Part shown: piece by piece, positions 11,524 to 23,260 of the stretch | Position numbering within the stretch: position 1 is the first letter of the stretch | Layout of the letters: every line of letters starts with the position of its first letter | Assembly: GCA_943736015.1 (NCBI GenBank) | Contig: OX031060.1 | Coordinates: 16,319,501 to 16,383,500, forward strand | Source of the DNA: Tridacna crocea | Lineage: Eukaryota; Mollusca; Bivalvia; Cardiida; Cardiidae | Reading direction: 5' to 3' | DNA: 64,000 nucleotides | The notes under the pieces: model-generated | What the model was told of the DNA's origin: nothing | What the model saw: only the letters and a program-made list of their open reading frames with translations | The model's database searches: none | Made by a program: the position numbers and the translations under genes

Positions 11524-11622
11524 GAGAAATAGGCTTTCAGAATGTCATTTGGATATAAACTCTGTTTTTAAACTTTATATAGTAGACTTTACAGAAAATG
11601 CTTTCTTTGCCAACCTTTTACT

Positions 11623-11852
11623 TTAACCCATTACCACACAATCCCTACTTTTGACACCCCTGAGAAAGAAGCCTCTAGAAAACATTGTGGGAAAAGGAGA
11701 AAATGCTGGTAACCAGCATTTTCTCCTTTTCCCACAATGTTTTCCTCCTTTCACCAAACAAATTTCAAATTTTTAGTCACTTTTATTTTGTTGTCTGCAA
11801 ATGCTTTCAATTTGGGCCAGTCTGAAATATTGTTGTTTGGTAATGGGGTAAA
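11623..11852 (+). mobile_element. TTAA-hairpin element, complete
   Basis: Hairpin centre near 11712 is a perfect inverted repeat; right end is GGGTAA instead of GTTAA. Confidence 0.9.
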
Positions 11853-12022
11853 TACCAACCACTCGACAAGACAGGTCAGTAGTTAGCATACAACCTCGCA
11901 CCTCTGATGCATGTGAGAAAAGAAAGTCAATGGCTTGGAAAAAAGATTGCATCACTACTGGTGTGAGAGAGCCAGTAAACACATGTCTAGGTGAACCAAC
12001 CACAGTAATGTGACCAAAACTG

Positions 12023-12251
12023 TTAACCCTTTACCCCATAAGGCATTTCTATGGCATCTCTAGTTGACCCTAAATAACAGCAAGGACGAAGCCGTTTCAT
12101 ATGTGTATATGACACCTTTTGATAGTGTAGAAAACATTGTGGCAAAAGGTGAAATTGCTCGTCACGAGCAATTTCACCTTTTGCCACAATGTTTTTCAAA
12201 GGCTCCTACAAACAATGCGTAGAAATGAGTATCTGTGGAGTAAAGGGTTAA
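12023..12251 (-). mobile_element. TTAA-hairpin element, subfamily 2 (CCCCATA type)
   Basis: Same 229-bp length and plan but different sequence: TTAACCCTTTACCCCATA start, stem GGCAAAAGGTGAAATTGCTC, centre near 12162, end GGAGTAAAGGGTTAA. Relatives are at 44537, 46984 and 61146. Confidence 0.88.
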
Positions 12252-13420
12252 AGTGGTGTTAAACTCCAATACAAAAAAAATCAAATACCATTCAACTTTT
12301 TGAAGAAATCAACTGTACAATTAATAGGGCTATTTCTTAACAAAGCATGGCATGTATAATGACCCTTTTCACAACATCTATTTGCAGTGTTTAACTAGTT
12401 TTCCTTACAAAGTGATAAAATCTTTTGACCATGCATTTCAAGTTTCATCACTATAAGCACATGTGTGCAAAAGATGCATCTCGCTGCAGTGTAAGTCTTC
12501 ATAGCTATGCCAGTATTATGGACCAAATCCATTTGTTCACCCAGGTGTGCATTGAAACCAACCAACAAATAAGAAGTATCCAAAAGACTGTACTAACGCA
12601 CATTGACATTTAAATATTCAAAAGAACCAAATTTATACGTAAAAATTTTTACGTTTTTGTATACTTTTGAATTCTGTGGTGGGATATGACAGAGACATGT
12701 ACTTTTTTGTCATCATTAAAATTTGAAGCTCTTTAGAAAGTTGCACCATTTTGATTCAATTCAATTACTTGCACAAATAATCAACATACATGTATATTGC
12801 CAGTCTGCTACAGTTATCTCTCTTCGAGCACTCTTCTGTACATTAGGTAAGGAAATGAACAAGTTTCACCAGGATTGTAGGATATTGTTTAGGTCAGATA
12901 AAGTGCCTGTAATGAAAACTAAGGCCCTTGAGGGCCTTAAATCACTCTACTGGCAGTGATTTTGCTTTTATGCAAATATAATTTATGAATTCATGACGCA
13001 AAAAGATCGAAAGACAAAAACACACAAAAATGTGTTCTTGCAAATGAGGTTGAACCCGTCAGGGATCGTATATACACATGTATAAGATCTCTGAACCCAT
13101 AAAGACAGCACGAGCAGCATGGTGAATTGAACAGTGTAAAAAATGAAGTGCAATTGCTCAAAACTACACGGTTAGAAATGCAGCTAAATTTGAAAGGGTT
13201 TCCGTACAACCTGTACAATACTAGCAAATTTCAAAGAAATGTGACTAATATGGACTTTGTTTAGAAAACAAGACTAGGTCATCAAATGGTTACTTTCCCT
13301 GAAAGGTGTACTCGATATTCTTCACTTTTAATAGAGTTCAATCCTTTAATGAACCAAACAATCTTTGCCAGTAGAAACATCTGACAATCTTTTGAAACTT
13401 GTGAATTACTGGATGACTGT
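12252..13420. other. Gene A intron 4, mostly unique sequence
   Basis: No interspersed repeat recognised. It holds a small foldback at 12617-12671 with a perfect 18-bp palindrome (ACGTAAAAATTTTTACGT, 12637-12654) and the hairpin AAGGCCCT/AGGGCCTT at 12921-12938. No exon with matching phase was found. Confidence 0.5.
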
Positions 13421-13650
13421 TTAACTCATTACCACACAATCCCTACTTTTTACCCCCCCTGAGAAAGAAGCCTTCAGAAAACATTGTGGGAAAAGGAGAA
13501 AATGCTGGTAACCAGCATTTTCTCCTTTTCCCACAATGTTTTCTACCCTTCACAAAACAAATTTCAAATTTAAAGTCACTTTTATTTTGTCGTCTGCAAA
13601 TGCTTTCAATTTGGACAAGCCTAAAATAGTGTCGTTTGGTAATGAGTTAA
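13421..13650 (+). mobile_element. TTAA-hairpin element, complete
   Basis: Both TTAA ends; perfect hairpin centred near 13511; a C7 run in the short arm. Confidence 0.9.
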
Positions 13651-13899
13651 GGAGTCATGTACCTTTGAATAGTTTTCCTTAATTACTTGGCAATAGAGAC
13701 TGTATTTGTCAGCCTGCAACAGTTCCAGTTTATGTTGATTAACTTTGTTTTATATGGATATTTTTGATCATTATTTAATTTAAAAGGTAATAGGCTACAC
13801 TCATTTATGGGTATTGTGTTACATTTGTAAATAATATAACCTTGGCATAAGTGAATCAATCATTACAAAACACCTTGTACCTTTGTTATGATTTTATAG

Positions 13900-14708
13900 G
13901 TATCATGGTAACCTGTCAGCCTGTCAATGCTACAGAGATGGAAAGAAAAACGCAGAATAACACCTACAATGTGGACAGCTTAAATCATGATACTGCAGAG
14001 AAAATGACGAAGAACATGCAACGACAGACCAGTCTGATGGAGGAAAAAACATCTTTAACTTTGAAACCTTTGGAGTATGAGTGTAGTGGTGGAATATTTT
14101 GTTGCACATCTGATATTGCACCTATGAAAATAATGATTCCAAATCAAGAAACAGTATTATTGACTGCTGTACCACCCAGTTCTCAGTTATTGATACACAA
14201 GAAAGAAGTTGAGACACAGTCCGGGATTGATCAAAAGTTTCTACCTTTACATACAAGGATCTTTACCTCAAGTGGAGATCGTGACTTGGATCAGATGAAC
14301 TCTGTCACTTTAAAGCAAGATTCTCATGATGGAACTAAGCAGGATAAGCCAGGGATGAATGATTTTGCAAGGTCTGATAGCTTCAAGGAAGAGAGATCCA
14401 TTCCAATGAAAAAGCGTCTGATTATTGATCAACATGAACAAAACAATGCTCAGTCATTCACACCCCCAGTGTGCACTTCTCACTCACATTCACCTCCTGC
14501 ATTGATATCCAACTCTTCAACACAGCGGTACATGCAGCAGCCAAACTACATGCAGCTCTCACATTCTGTCTCACAACCCATTCCTGATTTAAGGCCCAGA
14601 TATGGAGATAACTGGGGCTACATGCCTCTTCAGAAGAGGCAGAAGTTTGGGGTTCAGGGGACTGCTAGCAGGGAAGAGGGGCCACTTGATCTTATCAAAC
14701 AATCATAA
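13900..14708 (+). CDS. Gene A, terminal coding exon with TAA stop
   Basis: The acceptor ATGATTTTATAG ends at 13899. The exon completes a Gly codon from exon 4 and stays open for 268 codons to TAA at 14706. The protein is Ser/Gln/Thr/His-rich, with stretches such as SHSHSPPALISNSSTQRYMQ, and is probably disordered. Basic clusters (MKKRLI and LQKRQKF) could be nuclear localisation signals. The last residues, GPLDLIKQS, resemble the P-x-D-L-x-K motif bound by CtBP co-repressors. I infer a nuclear, possibly co-repressor-recruiting protein. The family is not recognised. Confidence 0.82.
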
Positions 14709-15358
14709 CTTATTTCCCTCTTAGAGAGGATTTGAATCATGGTACTTGAAACAGGTTCTCAGAGGATCTGAAACATTGCAGAAATTGCTCAAAACTCCTT
14801 CACAAAGATGTTTCTACTCTGTTTGATTCAGCATCATGAAAGTGTTGCCCATCATACCACAAGTATAGAAGTAGACACTGTAAAAAATTGTGTAGCAAAC
14901 ATTTGCTTCACTTCCCAAGTTGAGCCTATTGGCCTTGATTTTAGTCATATCGGTAGGATGAATTCCTTTCTCAGCCGACCATTGCTTTGACACTGTTTAT
15001 TTGGGCAGGTAAAAAGAAATCCACAGGGAATGCATGAGTAGGTTTACTGGCTGATGTGATATGACTGAGGTAATGTTTAAAATGGTGTTTAACATCGACT
15101 ACAAGAAATTCCTTTCTCAGCCAACCATTGCTTTGACACTGTTTATTTTGATGGGTAAAAAGAAATCCACATGGAACGCATGAGTAGGTTCACTGGGTGA
15201 TGTGATATGACTGAGGTAATGTTTAAAATGGTGTTAAACACAGACTACAAGAAATCCCTTTTTCATCTGCTTAATTTGGGAAACTTAGGTTTGTAAACAT
15301 CAGAATTTGGACCCTAATGAGAAATGAGAAAGAAAACAAGTTTTTTCAGAAAGGTGGT
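14709..15358 (+). other. 3' UTR of gene A, start; contains a 146-bp direct duplication
   Basis: Non-coding sequence following the stop. Two direct repeats of about 146 bp (14965-15110 and 15111-15255) begin with CCTTTCTCAGCC. A weaker third relative, GCATGAATAAGTGCACTGG, lies near 17446. I found no convincing AATAAA plus T-rich end nearby, so the polyadenylation site is not assigned. Confidence 0.45.
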
Positions 15359-15586
15359 TTAACTCCGTACCAAATGACAAAATATTTGGCTGAACCAAAT
15401 TCATTGCACTTGCTGATGTAAAAATGAATGTGACTCAAAAATTAAACCTTTAGTTTGGAAGAGAAAAAAAAAACATGGTCCGAAAAGGAGAAATTGCTGG
15501 TTACCAGCACTCCGTTTCCTGCAATGTTTTCAGAAGGCCTCTTCCTCTTGGCCGTAAAAAACAGGGATTATTTGGTAAAGAATTAA
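15359..15586 (-). mobile_element. TTAA-hairpin element, hairpin shortened
   Basis: TTAACTCCGTACC to GGTAAAGAATTAA; the right hairpin arm has lost about 10 bp. Shares TTAA with the next copy. Confidence 0.75.
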
Positions 15587-15795
15587 GTCCCTACTATACA
15601 AATTTTTGGTCCAAATCCACCGCATGTTCAGGGGATAAAGTAAATGTGGTACAAATGATAGAAATCATGTGGGTGGAAAATAATGTCGGACGGCGGAAAA
15701 TGCTACTTACCAATATTTTCTCTTTTTCTCGCACTGATTTGAACATTCTCCTTCCCCAAGGGCATTAAAACTTAGGATTGTGTGGTAAATGGTGA
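15583..15795 (-). mobile_element. TTAA-hairpin element, divergent
   Basis: Recognisable mainly by position, the hairpin remnant near 15707 and the end GATTGTGTGGTAAATGG. Confidence 0.55.
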
Positions 15796-15882
15796 ATGCA
15801 AACTGCTAAAGGTGTCATTACATGTCGGCCTGTGCAGTCGGCACAGGCCAACTCGGGTTTAAACCTATTACAATTTCTGCAT

Positions 15883-16111
15883 GTTAACTCTTTACTACAC
15901 AATTACGACTTTTAACCACCATTAAAAAGAAGCCTTTCGAAAACATTGTAGGAAAGAAAAAACTGCTAGTAACCAGCATTTTCTTCTTTTCCTACAATGC
16001 TTTCTGCCCTCCTCAAAACAATTTTCAATTTTTTAGCCATATTTATTTTGTCATCTGCAAATGCTTTCAAATTTGACTGGTCTACAAGTTTGTCGTTTGA
16101 TAAAGAGTTAA
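15883..16111 (+). mobile_element. TTAA-hairpin element, complete 229 bp
   Basis: TTAACTCTTTACTAC start; hairpin centre near 15973; its right TTAA is shared with the next copy. Confidence 0.87.
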
Positions 16112-16336
16112 CCCATTACCACACAATCCCTACTTTTGACACCCCTGAGAAAGAAGCCTTTTGAAAACACTGAGGGGAAAAGGAGAAAATGCTGGTGACC
16201 AGCATTTTCTCCTTTTCCCACAGTGTTTTCTACCCTTCCCAGAACAAATTTCGATTTTTCAGTCACCTTTATTTTGTTGTCTGCAAATGCTTTGAATTTG
16301 GACCAGTCTAAAATTTTCTTGTGTGGTAAAGAGTTT
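16108..16336 (+). mobile_element. TTAA-hairpin element, complete 229 bp
   Basis: Head-to-tail with the previous copy through one TTAA; hairpin centre near 16197; right end GAGTTTA. Confidence 0.88.
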
Positions 16337-16437
16337 AGGGCTAGTCATTCTCTTACCCTTATGATCAGTGGAGGTAGAGACATAATGGCTTCGTTTTATG
16401 CAAGAACTTGCTTGAAATAATGCATTACAAATATGAA

Positions 16438-16666
16438 TTAACCCATTACCACACGATCCCTTCTTTTGATGACCCTGAGAATGAAGCCTTTGGAAAACAT
16501 TGTGGGAAAAGGAGAAAATGCTGGTAACCAGCATTTTCTCCTTTTCCCACAATATTTTCTACCCTTCACAAGACAAATTTCAAATTTTCATTCACTTTCA
16601 TTCTGCTGTCTGCAAATGCTTTTGATTTGGACAAACCTGAAATTATGTTGTTTGGTAATGAGTTAA
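16438..16666 (+). mobile_element. TTAA-hairpin element, complete 229 bp
   Basis: Both TTAA ends; hairpin centre near 16527. Confidence 0.9.
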
Positions 16667-17119
16667 ACCCCTTTCTCACGGTGCCCGACTCAAAGTTATT
16701 GGTATCTAGTTTTGTTTTTATTATATAAATCTTGGTTTGTTTTGTTGGACATTGTACATTTATGTTAAAAAATCAGTGGATTGTAAATGAGATTTGTTAT
16801 ACATGTACATGTAACTTCTTTGATTGTTGATAGTCGTTTATATTTGAATTATGTTTTGTAAATTTGTATTTTGATATGGTTTTTACCGGTGATATTTCTT
16901 TGAAAAAAAAAAAAAATGTTGATAGGTTTTTAAAATGGCATCATGGATAGACTGTCATGTACTGTCTTGATTTTTTTTTGTATTACACTTTTTTTCTTTT
17001 TCATCCAATTTCCATGTTTTTGAACAAAGGTTCAGTTTAGAAAGTTGTTTTGACTTCAAATCTAGAAAATATTAGGCTTCAATGAAGATAACAAAGAGCA
17101 ACTTACCTTGAACAAATTT
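16667..17119. other. Intergenic, no repeat recognised
   Basis: T-rich single-copy-looking sequence with short A and T runs; possibly distal 3' UTR of gene A, but no polyadenylation signal is clear. Confidence 0.3.
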
Positions 17120-17277
17120 TTTAACTCTTTACCAAACGACAAAATTTTGGACTGGTCCAAATTGAGAGCATTTGCAGAGGACAAAATAAGTGTGACTGAA
17201 AAGTTAAAATCTGCTATGAAAAAGGTAGAAAAAATTGTGGGAAAAGTAGAAATGCTGGTAACCAGTAATTTTCTCAG
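17120..17277 (-). mobile_element. TTAA-hairpin element, 3' truncated
   Basis: Intact left TTAA and long arm; ends inside the right hairpin arm. Confidence 0.75.
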
Positions 17278-17540
17278 TTGTTTTTCAGGAAAAAAATTTC
17301 AAAATATCAGCCATTTTGGTACTAGAATCGTAGTTCAACTATTTGTTGCTTCTGTGAATCATTTTGACAATAGTTATGTGGGAAAGCAGCCAGTGGCTTA
17401 GGCATTTTTTGGGGGGAGGGGGGGGGGAGGAATTCCAAAAAAAGCATGAATAAGTGCACTGGCTGTGCTATGATATAACAGAAATAATATTGAAAACAGC
17501 CTTACACACCATACATACAAAAATTGGTTCTAATGTTTGA

Positions 17541-17790
17541 TTAATCCTTTACCAAACATTGGGATTTTAACCCATTAACAAATGACAAAATTTTTGGCTT
17601 GTCCAAATTGAAAGCAGTTGCAGACGACAAAAGTGACTGAAAATTTGAAATTTGGTTTGTGGAGGGTAGAAAACATTGTGGGAAAAGGAGAAAATGCTGG
17701 TCACTAGCATTTTCTCTTTTTCCCTCAATGTTTTCTAAAAGCTTCTTCCTCAGGGTCGTCAAAAGTAGGGATTGTGTGGTAATGGGTTAA
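17541..17790 (-). mobile_element. TTAA-hairpin element (17567-17790) behind a 5' fragment of another
   Basis: TTAATCCTTTACCAAACATT at 17541 is a broken terminus; the full copy starts at TTAA 17567 and has its hairpin centre near 17703. Confidence 0.82.
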
Positions 17791-17885
17791 CAAGATTAGA
17801 CTACATGTTCCTGAGTTGTCTGACCTTGATTCAGGCTGCTTTCTAAAGCATGTAAAATGATCTAGATGTCAACTTAATATTAATT

Positions 17886-17923
17886 GCTACATTTTATTTC
17901 TCAACTGCAAATGCTTCCAATTT
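17886..17923 (+). mobile_element. TTAA-hairpin right-arm fragment, left half of a split copy
   Basis: CAACTGCAAATGCTTCCAAT is right-arm sequence; the arm resumes at 19915 after the AGCTC element. Confidence 0.65.
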
Positions 17924-19914
17924 TTAGCTCACCTTAGCACAAAGTGCTAAAGGTGAGCTATTGTGATCACCAAATGTCCGGCGTCCGTCGACCTTCGTAC
18001 ATCGTCCATCAACAATTTCTTTAAACATCTTCTCCTCCTAAACCACTGGGCCAATCTTCATGAAACTTGGCAGGAATGTTCCTTGGGTGAAACTCTACCA
18101 AAATTGTTCAAAGAATTTAATTCCACCCTTAACTCTGGTTGCCATGGCAACAAAATGAAAAAAAAAACGAAATCTTTGAAAATCTTCTCCTCTGAAACTA
18201 GAAGGAGTAGAGCTTTGATATTTGGTATGTAGCATCTCCCAATGGACCTCTACCAAGTTTGTTCAAATTATGCCCCAGGGTCAAAACTGGCCCCGCCCCA
18301 GGGGATAACACGTGTTAGCGCCTTTGAGCATAGGAACAAAGAAGGAAAACTTTAAAAATCTTCTCCTCTGAAACCTGAAGGGGTAGAGCTTTGATATTTG
18401 GTATGTAGCATCTCCTAGTGGACCTCTACCAATTTTGCTCAAATTATGTCCCTGGGGTCAAAAATGGCCCCACCCCAGGGGTCACAAGTTTGAGCATAGG
18501 AACAAAGAAGGAAAACTTTAAAAATCTTCTCCTCTGAAACTTGAAGGCGTAGAGCTTTGATATTTAGTATGTGACATGTCCTAGTGGACCTCTACCAAGT
18601 TTGTTCAAATTATGCCCCTGATGTCAAAACTGGCCCCAACCCGGGGGTCACAAGTTTGAGCATAGGAACAAAGAAGGAAAACTTTAAAAATCTTCTACTC
18701 TGAAACTTGAAGGCGTTGAGCTTTGATATTTAATATGTGGCATCTTTTAGTGGACCTCTACCAAGTGTGTTCAAATTATGTCCCTGGGGTCAAAATTGGC
18801 CCCATCCCGGGGCCAAATTTGAGCATAGGAACAAAGTAGGAAAACTTTGAAATTCTTTTCCTCAGAAACTAGAAAGCATAGAGCTGTGATATTTGGTCTG
18901 TTGTATGTCCTAGTGGACTTCTACCAAGTTTATTCAAATAATGTCCCTGGGGTCAAATCTGGCCCCACCCCGGGGGTCACTAGTTTGAGCATAGGAACGA
19001 AGAAGGAAAACTTTAAATTTCTTCTTCTCTGAAACTAGATGGCATAGAGCTTTGATATTTGGTATGTGGCATCTCCTAGTGGACCTCTTCCAAGTTTGTT
19101 CAAATCATGCCCGTGGAGTCAGAACTGGCCCTGCCCCAGGGGTCACATATTCGAACATAGGAACAATGAAAGAAAATTTTAAGATTCTTCTTCTCTATAA
19201 CTAGAAGGCATAGAGCTATGCTATTTGGCATGTAGCAATTCCTAGTGGATTTCTACCAAGTTTGTTCATATTGTGCCCTTGGGGTCAAAACTGGCCCTGC
19301 CTCGGGAGGTCACAGGTACGAACATAGCAACAAAGAAGGAAAACTTTAGAAATCTTCTCTGAAACTTGAAGGTGCAGAGCTTTGATATTTGGTATGCAGA
19401 ATCTTCTAGTGGACCTCTACCAAGTTTGTCATATGATGTCCCTGGCATTTAGACCGGCCCTGCCCTGGAGGTCACGGGTTGGAACATAGGATCAAAGAAG
19501 GAAAATTTTAAATTTCTTTTTCTCTTAAACGGGAAGGTGTAGAGCCTTGATACTTAGTATGTAGCATCTTTAAGTGGACCTCTACTATGTTTGTTCCAAG
19601 GATGCTGCTTTGGTTAAAACTGACCCAGCCCCGGGGACCACAAGTTCAAACATAGGACAAAAAAGGAAAATGTAAAATTCTTCTTTGAAACTGGAAGGTG
19701 TAGAGCTTTATGATATTTGATTGCCCTATGTCCGGCGTCTGTCTCCCATCAACAATTTCTTTAAACATCTTCTCCTAACCCACTGGGCCAATCTTGATGC
19801 AACTTGGCAGGGATGTTCCTTGGGTAAAGCTTTACCAAAGTTGCTCAAAGAATTGAATTTCACTCATAAACTATAGTCTAAGGTGAGCGTTCCAGGGCCA
19901 ATGGCCCTCTTGTT
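17924..19914 (+). mobile_element. AGCTC-type element, 166-bp array, inserted in a TTAA element
   Basis: 5' hairpin TTAGCTCACCTTAGCAC/GTGCTAAAGGTGAGCTA. GACCTCTACC-type landmarks lie at 18245, 18421, 18587, 18753, 18916, 19082, 19248, 19412 and 19577 (period mostly 166). The 3' end is AGGTGAGCG, then GGGCCA/TGGCCC and CTCTTGTT. Host sequence GTCATTTGGTAAAGGATTG follows directly. Confidence 0.8.
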
Positions 19915-19934
19915 GTCATTTGGTAAAGGATTGA
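19915..19934 (+). mobile_element. TTAA-hairpin right end, other half of the split copy
   Basis: GTCATTTGGTAAAGGATTGA continues the arm interrupted at 17923, with about 20 bases missing at the junction. Confidence 0.65.
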
Positions 19935-19940
19935 ATAGTT

Positions 19941-20168
19941 TTAACCCAGTACCACACAATCCCTACTTTTGATGACCCTGAGAAAGAAGCCTTCAGAAAA
20001 CATTGTGGGAAAAGGAGAAAATGTTGGTAACCAGCATTTTCTCCTTTCCCTTCAATGTTTTCTACCCTTTCCAAATCAAATTTCAATTTTTGAGATAAGT
20101 TTATTTTGTCGTCTGCAAATGCTTTAAATTTGGACAAGCCTGAAATATTGCCATTTGGAAATTAGTTA
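19941..20168 (+). mobile_element. TTAA-hairpin element, complete
   Basis: Hairpin centre near 20031; shares TTAA 20165-20168 with the next copy. Confidence 0.88.
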
Positions 20169-20393
20169 ACACTTTACCAAACAATCCCTGTTTTTTTTAA
20201 CCCAGAGGAAGAAACCTTCTGAAGACATTGTTGGAAAACAGAAAATGCTGGTAACCAGCATTTTGTTCTTTTCCCACAATGTTTTCCTCTCTTCTAAAGT
20301 CAAATTCTAATTCTTGAGTCGCATTTATTTTGTCGTCTGCAAATGATTTCAATTTGGACAAGTCTAAAATTATGTTGTTTGGTAAAGGGTGAA
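20165..20393 (+). mobile_element. TTAA-hairpin element, complete 229 bp
   Basis: TTAACACTTTACC to GGTAAAGGGTGAA; hairpin centre near 20254. Confidence 0.85.
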
Positions 20394-20451
20394 GTTGGTA
20401 GTTTGAACAGCCATGGGTTGATTGTGCAGTTGGTAGAGCGCTCACACTGTA

Positions 20452-20628
20452 TCATTTTACCACACAATGATGACTTTTGACGACCCTGAGGTAGAAGCCA
20501 GCATTTTCTCCTTTTCCCACAATGTTTTCTACCCTCTTCCAAATCAAATTTCGATTCTTCAGTCACATTTGTCATCTGCAAATGCTTTTAATTTGGACCA
20601 GTCTATGAATTTGTCGTTTGGTAAAGAG
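20452..20628 (+). mobile_element. TTAA-hairpin element lacking its left hairpin arm
   Basis: The short arm runs straight from GAGGTAGAAGC into CAGCATTTTCTCC, so about 55 bp including one stem arm is deleted. Confidence 0.78.
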
Positions 20629-20796
20629 GTATGGAAGTCTCTGTTTTGCTGCTATATTTTTTTCTCTGCCAGTTATGTTTGAAGTCAGGTTTACTTGCTT
20701 GTCTTTCTGCTGACTTGGTTTTTGCTCAATTGCTTGTTTCTGCTTTTCTCAATCATGTGCGTGTATCTGCTCTTTATACTCAGTATATCTGTGTAT

Positions 20797-21022
20797 AGCC
20801 TTTTACCACATAGTCCCTACTTTTGACAATCCTGAGATAGAAGCCATTTGAAAACATTGTTGGAAAAGGAGGAAATGCTGGTAACCAGCATTTTCTCCTT
20901 TTCCCACAATATTTTGTACCCTGGTGGAAACAAATTTCAATTTTTGAGCTACGTTTATTTTGTTACCTGCAAGTGCTTCCATTTTGGACCAGTTTAAAAT
21001 TTTGTCATTTGGTAAAAAGATA
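20797..21022 (+). mobile_element. TTAA-hairpin element, ends decayed
   Basis: CCTTTTACCACATAG to CATTTGGTAAAAAGA; hairpin centre near 20883. Confidence 0.8.
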
Positions 21023-21136
21023 GTTTGATGCAACTCTGCAAGTTGTTTCTCCAAACTTAAATCATTGTTTTATTGGTTGACTAGACTAGTGTGCATTGAA
21101 ACTTACAGTTTTCCCTTTTTGAGAGGATGTTTTGTT

Positions 21137-21348
21137 TTAACTCTGTACCATTCTCAAGTTTAAACCACCCAGTAGGAGAAGTCTTTGAAAACATAGTGGG
21201 AAGGGAGGAAATACCAGTCACTAGCATCCTTTTCTCCTTTTCACACAATGGATCTGTCTTTCAAAGACAAGTTAATCTTTTGAATCACATTGAATTTGTT
21301 GTCTGCAGGTGCTTTTAATTTAGACATGTTGAAAATTGGTCATGTGGT
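21137..21348 (+). mobile_element. TTAA-hairpin element, old copy
   Basis: TTAACTCTGTACC start and CATGTGGTCAAAAGC end; hairpin near 21220 strongly mismatched. Confidence 0.55.
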
Positions 21349-21354
21349 CAAAAG

Positions 21355-21710
21355 CTACCTCTATACCAAACAAGAAAATTTTGGACTCAAACAAATGAAA
21401 TCTTTTGCTAAGGAAAAATTAAAATGTAGCTTCAGTGACTATTTCTGCCTTTGACAGGTTGAAAATCTTTGTGGGGGGGAAAGGAGAAACTAGCAGAGAA
21501 ATTTCTTGTATCTAGCCATTTATTCAGAGAAAGCTTTTGGAAACAATTTTGGAAAAAGAGAAAATGGAGGTAAACAGCTTACGATCCTTTTCCCAAACTG
21601 TTTTCTACATTTACGGAGAAAGCTCAACATATAAGCCAGATTTAATTTTCATCTTTAATTGCTATGGATTTTTATAAGTCAGATTTTTTTTTTATTTTGT
21701 AAAGAATTAA
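21355..21710. mobile_element. Two old, truncated TTAA-hairpin copies
   Basis: A minus-type long arm (21360-21500) followed by a plus-type copy with stem remnants GGAAAAAGAGAAAATGG and GATCCTTTTCCC. Confidence 0.45.
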
Positions 21711-21878
21711 TTCTATTCAACCAGTGACACAAAGTAGAAATATTTCACAGAAGGGGAAATACTAGTTTCAAGTGAATATGGAAGGTACTTTTGGTAGAGG
21801 AGCACTTTTTGGATAAAATTATGAGCATTTTCTCCTTTTCTCACCATAAGTTCCAAAGCTTTCATTCTTCAGATTCAT

Positions 21879-22076
21879 TGAACCCTTTACCAAACAACAA
21901 AATTTTGGCCTTGTTAAAATGGAAAACATTTGCAGATCACAATTCCAAGGTGGCTCAAGTGGTACAATTTTTCTTTACAAGGGTAGGAAACATTGTGGGA
22001 AAAGGAGAAAATGCTGGTTTTCAAAAGGCTTCTTTCCCAGGTTTGTTGAAAGTTGGCATTGTGTACTAATGTATTC
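21879..22076 (-). mobile_element. TTAA-hairpin element lacking its right hairpin arm
   Basis: After AAAATGCTGGTT the sequence jumps to TTCAAAAGGCTTCTT; the other stem arm is gone. Confidence 0.75.
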
Positions 22077-22078
22077 AT

Positions 22079-22290
22079 CCTCCCTTTACCATAGAATCAC
22101 AAGTCCTAACAACCTTGCAGAAAATGGCTTTTGAAAACAGGAATAAGACAAGATTTTCCCCCTCCCCCTCATTGTTGTCTACCTTTTGAAAGGCAATTTT
22201 CAGTTTTCTTAGTCACATTTCGCTTGTCGTCTGTACATGCAATCGATTTGGACAATTCTAAAATTTTGTTGTTTGGTAAACTATTTGACT
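22079..22290 (+). mobile_element. TTAA-hairpin element, old copy
   Basis: CTTTACCATAGAATC start, right arm TTGTCGTCTGTACATGCAA, end GTTTGGTAAACTATT; hairpin lost. Confidence 0.5.
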
Positions 22291-22582
22291 CAGAACAGCG
22301 TTACAGTGTTATAAAAGGTGAATCTTATGATGGATTGAGTTTATCTAGATTTGTGTAATTCAGCCTCTCAGTGATAATGTTCTTTCAGGGCTACTTATGG
22401 GGGAAGGGGACATGGACAGAAAAGAAATTTAGGTCAAAGTAAATCCATTTTTATACAAAAATACAATTATTTTGTTTGCTTGTTGTCTGTTTAACATATT
22501 CCAGTTTATATGTATCTATCTTATGATGGTGTCATAGTTGTTTTACCCTTATACATTTGATTTATTATATTTTCTGTCTTAT

Positions 22583-22893
22583 ATCCTTACTAAACAAGAA
22601 ATTTTGGACTGGTCCAAATTGAAAGTATTTGCAGGCAACTTAATTAAATGTGGCTCAGATGATGAAATTTATGTCTGAAGGAGAAAAACACATTTTTGGA
22701 AAAGGTGAAAATGCTGATCGTAAAGACCAGGAATTGTTTGTTAAAGGGTTATAGAAGAAAGTGCTGTTGGCCAACGTTTTCTAATTTTCAACTCTTGTCA
22801 AAGAATTGCAGTTCATTGTACTAGTTGTAGATTTGTCATCTGCAGATGCTCTCAATTTGGGAGAGTCTAAAGTTAGAAGTTTGGGAAAGGGTC
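22583..22893. mobile_element. Truncated minus copy and truncated plus copy
   Basis: 22583-22752 has the long arm and the terminus GTTAAAGGGTTA; 22754-22893 is a plus-type right half. Confidence 0.5.
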
Positions 22894-23073
22894 GAAATGG
22901 AAAAGTCGAAAATGGTGTTATCTGGTCAAGGAGAAAAAAACTGCTACAAGTGAATGTACATGTACTTGTAAATGTTTTATTACACAGATCTGTGATATGT
23001 TTTCATCATCACATTATCATCACAATTTGTTTTGTATTCATTATTGTTTTCATGTTTTCTGAACTGTGTGAAT

Positions 23074-23250
23074 TTTAATCCTTTGCCAAGCAGTCCCATG
23101 CTTTGAGGACCTCAAGGATGAAGGCTTTCAGAAACAGTGTGTAAAAAGGAGAAAATGCGGGTAGCCAGTCTTTTCTTCTTTTTCTCAGGATGCTTATTTA
23201 CCCTTTTTGAGACGAGTATGGTCATTTTAGCAAAATTCAGCTTGTTCCTT
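23074..23250 (+). mobile_element. TTAA-hairpin element, 3' truncated
   Basis: TTAATCCTTTGCC start and an imperfect hairpin near 23162. Confidence 0.6.
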
Positions 23251-23260
23251 GCTGATGTCT

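Noticed and set aside
20418-20445. tRNA-like A box (TGCAGTTGGTAGAGCGCTC)
   Set aside because: No B box follows; at most a tiny SINE fragment.
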